Below, piece by piece: positions 48,397 to 51,102 of a DNA stretch of 51,102 nucleotides. Source of the stretch: a virus; the IMG/VR virus record IMGVR_UViG_3300007351_000010, positions 1 to 51,102 of that record; one strand, 5' to 3'. The notes beneath the pieces are model-generated. The model worked only from the letters and a program-made list of their open reading frames with translations. It ran no database searches and was not told the origin of the DNA. The number at the start of each line of letters is the position of its first letter. The first letter of the stretch is position 1. The translations under genes were made by a program, and so were the position numbers.

Positions 48397-49234
48397 GGTA
48401 GGCCTCCAGATTCTCGGGAGTAATATAGCGGCTGCGAGATGAGCCGCTGGCCAGGTCGATGTAGGTAGCGAAGCGGTTGAGGTCCTTGGTGAGTAACATG
48501 CGCACCAGGTAATCGGCGGCTTCTGCCGCAATGCGCTGGTTGATGGACATACCCTGGCTGTCGAGCATGGCCAGGTCGGCGCAAGAGAGATCACTGGCGT
48601 AGAAGGCGCCAGCTTCGCCAGGGGCAGGCGGGTCGGAGACCAGCTCGGGGTGCTGTGCGGAGGGCAATGGCAGCCAGGAACAAAAGCCGGGGAGCTGGAA
48701 AGGGTCTTCCGGACGGCGGAGGCTCGAGCCGAGAATTACCTGGCCGGCAGAGCTGAAATTTCCGCAGTCCAGCCACCAGCACACATGGCGGGAAGTGAAG
48801 CGCAGGATCTCGTTACGGGCCGAGGCACGGTCTACACAGCCAATCAGGAGATACATACTGTTGTAACTGCCCTCGATCTCCACAGCCGACACATGCTTTG
48901 CCCAGGCAGTGATCTCGACGCCCCAGGCCAGGCTGTAGCGGAAGGCCAGGGCATCGGCTTTATTGCGACCGATCTCGGCCTGGCAGAAGTTCTGGCGAAA
49001 GACGTTCTTGGCTTCCACTACGTCCGGATCGACAAAATGAACGTGGACCGACTTATCGAATTTCTCGATGATCAGCCGGGCGATGCGCACGACTGCCGGG
49101 GCAAGCCAGGAACCGGTGCCACCGCAGCCGACAAGCACCAGGTTGAGCGAATCGCCGGCAGGAAAGATCAATTTGCGGGCGCTCAGATAATCGAGGTTCA
49201 GGAATTCAGTCGAGGGAACTGTTGTAGTGATCAT
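48389..49234 (-). CDS. PRTRC ThiF-family E1-like adenylyltransferase (281 aa)
   Basis: The nucleotide-binding loop VLVGCGGTGSWLAP is at about 33-46. FVDPDVVEAKNVFRQNF then IGRNKADAL gives the E1/ThiF ATP site (Asp, Arg and Lys in place). IGCVDRASARNEI is the second motif. A candidate catalytic cysteine lies in WWLDCGN (Cys157). It should adenylate the C-terminal Gly of the ubiquitin-like protein. No ubiquitin-fold domain is present. Overlaps the JAMM gene by 29 nt. Confidence 0.9.
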   Translation of the reverse strand: MITTTVPSTEFLNLDYLSARKLIFPAGDSLNLVLVGCGGTGSWLAPAVVRIARLIIEKFDKSVHVHFVDPDVVEAKNVFRQNFCQAEIGRNKADALAFRYSLAWGVEITAWAKHVSAVEIEGSYNSMYLLIGCVDRASARNEILRFTSRHVCWWLDCGNFSSAGQVILGSSLRRPEDPFQLPGFCSWLPLPSAQHPELVSDPPAPGEAGAFYASDLSCADLAMLDSQGMSINQRIAAEAADYLVRMLLTKDLNRFATYIDLASGSSRSRYITPENLEAYHD

Positions 49235-49862
49235 AATGGTCTATCTCCATAGAAATGTTCCGATAGAGGACGTCTTCGACCTCCGCATCGGCGGGCAGGT
49301 CGAAAACCCAGTGAGCAGGGATTGGATAGAAATGGCCGTAGATGCCGACGCGCACGGCCAGGACAGGACGGGTGGAAATCTCACCCAGCACGGCATAGAT
49401 GCGGAAGCCGGTCTCGTCTTTATCGTCGGTGCTAGAGAAGAAAGCGCCCATGTTGTGATGGCTGTGGCACTCTATCAGGGCTTCTTGGCCATGTGGGTTA
49501 TACGGATCGACCGGATGGACGCTGGAGGGGGACTGGACCTGGTTGGGGATAACCAGCCTCCAGGGAAGGAAAAACTGCTGGCCAGCGTCATACAACAGAT
49601 AAAACAGGATTTCGTTCGGCGCAGCCTGGCGGGAGAAGTCGAGCATATCCAGCACGAAACCATACGGTACTTTCGTCTGCAGAACGACGGACGGCTCGAG
49701 TACAGACAGGCCACGGATATTGATGGCAGCATACCCTATGCAGGCAGACAGCCCAGGGCGCTCGGCGCGAATGAAGACGCCATTGCCGGCCAGAACATAC
49801 TGGTACAGGCCGGGCGGAAGCGCAGGCAAAGGCAGGGAATGTGCAATGTGGTGAGTGATCAT
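49206..49862 (-). CDS. PRTRC protein A: JAMM (JAB/MPN) metallopeptidase (218 aa)
   Basis: The complete metal motif HSH-x7-SxxD is present at HSHHNMGAFFSSTD. An N-terminal beta domain of about 90 residues (LPPGLYQYVLAGNGVFIRAE) precedes it. JAMM enzymes cut isopeptide or peptide bonds after ubiquitin-like proteins. In this cassette the likely tasks are to free the Gly end of the ubiquitin-like precursor and to remove it from targets. ATGA overlaps with E2-like and E1-like genes. Confidence 0.9.
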   Translation of the reverse strand: MITHHIAHSLPLPALPPGLYQYVLAGNGVFIRAERPGLSACIGYAAINIRGLSVLEPSVVLQTKVPYGFVLDMLDFSRQAAPNEILFYLLYDAGQQFFLPWRLVIPNQVQSPSSVHPVDPYNPHGQEALIECHSHHNMGAFFSSTDDKDETGFRIYAVLGEISTRPVLAVRVGIYGHFYPIPAHWVFDLPADAEVEDVLYRNISMEIDHYDHYNSSLD

Positions 49863-50566
49863 CGGGACTCCAGAATGTGTTCGATGAGAAGTCGAATGGA
49901 TTTATTCACCGGAACCAGATCGGCGTTGGGGAACTTACCGGCTTTCTGGCCGTGCAGAGTGCGCAGGAGCGTGCAGGCGTTATCCAGCTTTTGTGATTTG
50001 CCAGCAGCCAAATCCTGGTTGAACAACGAGCCAAAGAATAACTCCCAGACCTTGCGGGCCGACATCGGAGCGGCGGGGCCGGGCCGGTTCTGTCCCCAGC
50101 AGATATGGCCGTCGTCATAGACGTTGGGGAACGGAGCGTGGAAAGCATCGGCATTGGGATCGAAAACTTTTGTCTGTACGGCCCAAAGATAATAAGTTGC
50201 ACCGACGCCTAACAGCACAGTACGAGGAATCGGCACAGTCAGGTCTTGTGGGTCGTCGCCGGCTTTCGTCATAGCCAGGGTGACTTTCTGCGCAGGAGCG
50301 CTGTAGACAAAATACTCACCTTCGGAGCAGGTCCCCCAGCGCACGACGCCGGCGGGCAGCCAGCCAGTATCGATGTCTTTCTGAGTGAAAGCGGCGGCGG
50401 CATCGACCAGCGAAACAAATTTAGATTGGTATCCGCCACCCGACAATGGACGGCGGTAGAGCAGATGGCCACTGTCCAGGAAGTAGAGGGCAGCCAGGTA
50501 ATTGAACGGCGGATCGACCACCGGCGACAGAACAGGATAAGAAATCGTTACGAGTTGATCAGTCAT
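49859..50566 (-). CDS. PRTRC protein B: E2-like ubiquitin-conjugating protein (235 aa)
   Basis: PNVYDDGHICWG (147-158) closely copies the eukaryotic E2 active site (HPNVYxxGxVC), giving Cys156 as the thioester cysteine. The upstream strands YYLWAVQTKVF and FHAP keep the E2 spacing. The N-terminal half is a beta domain (FLDSGHLLYRRPLSGGGYQS). It would take the activated ubiquitin-like protein from ThiF and pass it to targets. The ATG at 50566 overlaps the upstream stop by 8 nt; a longer frame to 50728 is a shadow of that gene. Confidence 0.9.
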   Translation of the reverse strand: MTDQLVTISYPVLSPVVDPPFNYLAALYFLDSGHLLYRRPLSGGGYQSKFVSLVDAAAAFTQKDIDTGWLPAGVVRWGTCSEGEYFVYSAPAQKVTLAMTKAGDDPQDLTVPIPRTVLLGVGATYYLWAVQTKVFDPNADAFHAPFPNVYDDGHICWGQNRPGPAAPMSARKVWELFFGSLFNQDLAAGKSQKLDNACTLLRTLHGQKAGKFPNADLVPVNKSIRLLIEHILESR

Positions 50567-51102
50567 ATTCGTCTCCATCGGGATCGGGGCCGATCGGGCC
50601 ATAGAAAGGATCGACCAGGACACCGTTTTCAGTATCGGTATCGTCATCGTCTTCGAATTCGGCCTCGCCCCATATCTCGACCAGGGTACGCGGGCGGCGC
50701 TCTTCTTCGTACTGCATACAAGAGTCATACAAGACGATCAGGCGGTCGGCCACGCCCGGCTCTTTCTCGAAGCGCTGCAGGGCGGCGTTGTACTGCTCGA
50801 GCATGGGTTGGGCTTCTTCCCATTCGGCGGCGAGATCTTGGACGTTATTCAAGCAATAGCGCAGGCCCATGGTGTACATTTCCTCGTAGGTGTTATCCAT
50901 GAAGATGTTGCCAGTGTTCTGCCAGACCATCAGAAAGGCGATGGTGAAATCTCCCAGGCCGTTGCGGTCCAGCAGGTTGAGGAGGCGGTCGTGGTCGATT
51001 CGACCATGCTCATTGCGCAGGATGCATTCAGGAATGCGGTCGGGCCAACCAAAGCGCTCAGCGGCAACCACCCAATAATCCTGCTCGATGCGCCAGCTCA
51101 GG
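50559..51102 (-). CDS. PRTRC-cassette protein in the F position, C-terminal part
   Basis: Continues the protein that starts at 563 on the other side of the join. This part is helical (AAEWEEAQPMLEQYNAALQR) and ends in a very acidic tail (FEDDDDTDTENGVL, PDPDGDEYD). The acidic end resembles interaction tails; no catalytic motif. It overlaps the E2-like start by 8 nt. The last 99 bases here duplicate bases 1-99. Confidence 0.85.
   Translation of the reverse strand, partial: LSWRIEQDYWVVAAERFGWPDRIPECILRNEHGRIDHDRLLNLLDRNGLGDFTIAFLMVWQNTGNIFMDNTYEEMYTMGLRYCLNNVQDLAAEWEEAQPMLEQYNAALQRFEKEPGVADRLIVLYDSCMQYEEERRPRTLVEIWGEAEFEDDDDTDTENGVLVDPFYGPIGPDPDGDEYD
51004..51102. repeat. Terminal direct repeat, right copy (circular join)
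   Basis: Exact copy of bases 1-99. Removing one copy gives a 51,003 bp circle. Whether the virion DNA is circularly permuted (pac) or has fixed ends cannot be told from this. Confidence 0.97.

Noticed and set aside
50566-50728. Longer start of the E2-like gene
   Set aside because: It lies wholly within the F-position gene in another frame; the ATG at 50566 overlaps that gene's stop in the usual way.

Overview
This window is one complete circular phage genome. Bases 1-99 are repeated exactly at 51004-51102, and a 336-codon minus-strand gene reads in frame across the join (563 nt at the left end plus 445 nt at the right end), so the unit genome is 51,003 bp. It is a temperate, long-tailed (siphovirus-type) phage of a bacterium. 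Evidence for lysogeny is a tyrosine integrase, an attP-like 3' half of a tRNA-Lys(UUU) gene, and a repressor with divergent sigma70-type promoters and operators. The host cannot be read directly; sigma70 promoters, Shine-Dalgarno sites, lipobox signal peptides and an MmpS-like surface protein point to a GC-rich bacterium. Chloroflexota is a weak guess, not a result.

Layout. 3754-4764 is the integrase, followed by a terminator and attP. 5040-5480 is the repressor/operator switch. 5481-11783 is a rightward early block of small zinc-binding, membrane and unknown proteins plus a DnaQ-like exonuclease and a structured RNA. 11933-14279 holds a holin-like protein, small membrane proteins and a ParB-domain DNA methyltransferase. 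14296-14718 is a two-gene leftward insert. 14799-34705 is the virion module: terminases, a portal fused to a 2H phosphoesterase, a Mu F-like protein, a ChaB/protease/scaffold fusion, a Mu gpT-like capsid protein, connectors, two tail-tube paralogues, a tail chaperone with a CCCAAAA -1 frameshift site, the tape measure, baseplate proteins and a C1q-like tip protein. 34925-40295 is visibly more AT-rich cargo: a three-TM protein, a methyltransferase-Mrr nuclease fusion, a proteasome-like peptidase, a small unknown protein, a Doc toxin and an AlbA_2/Schlafen-type protein.

From about 42.5 kb leftward to 40.3 kb, and from 3.6 kb leftward across the join to 42.5 kb, nearly all genes lie on the minus strand with ATGA-type overlaps, as in one long operon. 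It carries the replication initiator, with iteron-like repeats inside the gene, and a PRTRC-type (ParB-related, ThiF-related) cassette. The cassette order is ParB, ubiquitin-like protein C, an F-position protein, E2-like protein B (PNVYxxGxIC motif), JAMM peptidase A and E1-like ThiF. This is a bacterial ubiquitin-like conjugation set carried by a temperate phage.

The strongest unexplained signals are: (1) this cassette, in which the ubiquitin-like protein carries 89 residues after its GTKG end; (2) eight copies of a palindrome, consensus GTTTTGCGCGCAAAAC, scattered around the genome, one just upstream of parB; (3) promoter / short structured leader / terminator units at 10.6, 11.8 and 20.6 kb; (4) a caspase/CHAT-like protein next to the capsid gene; (5) the proteasome-like / small protein / Doc trio. 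No endolysin is recognisable.
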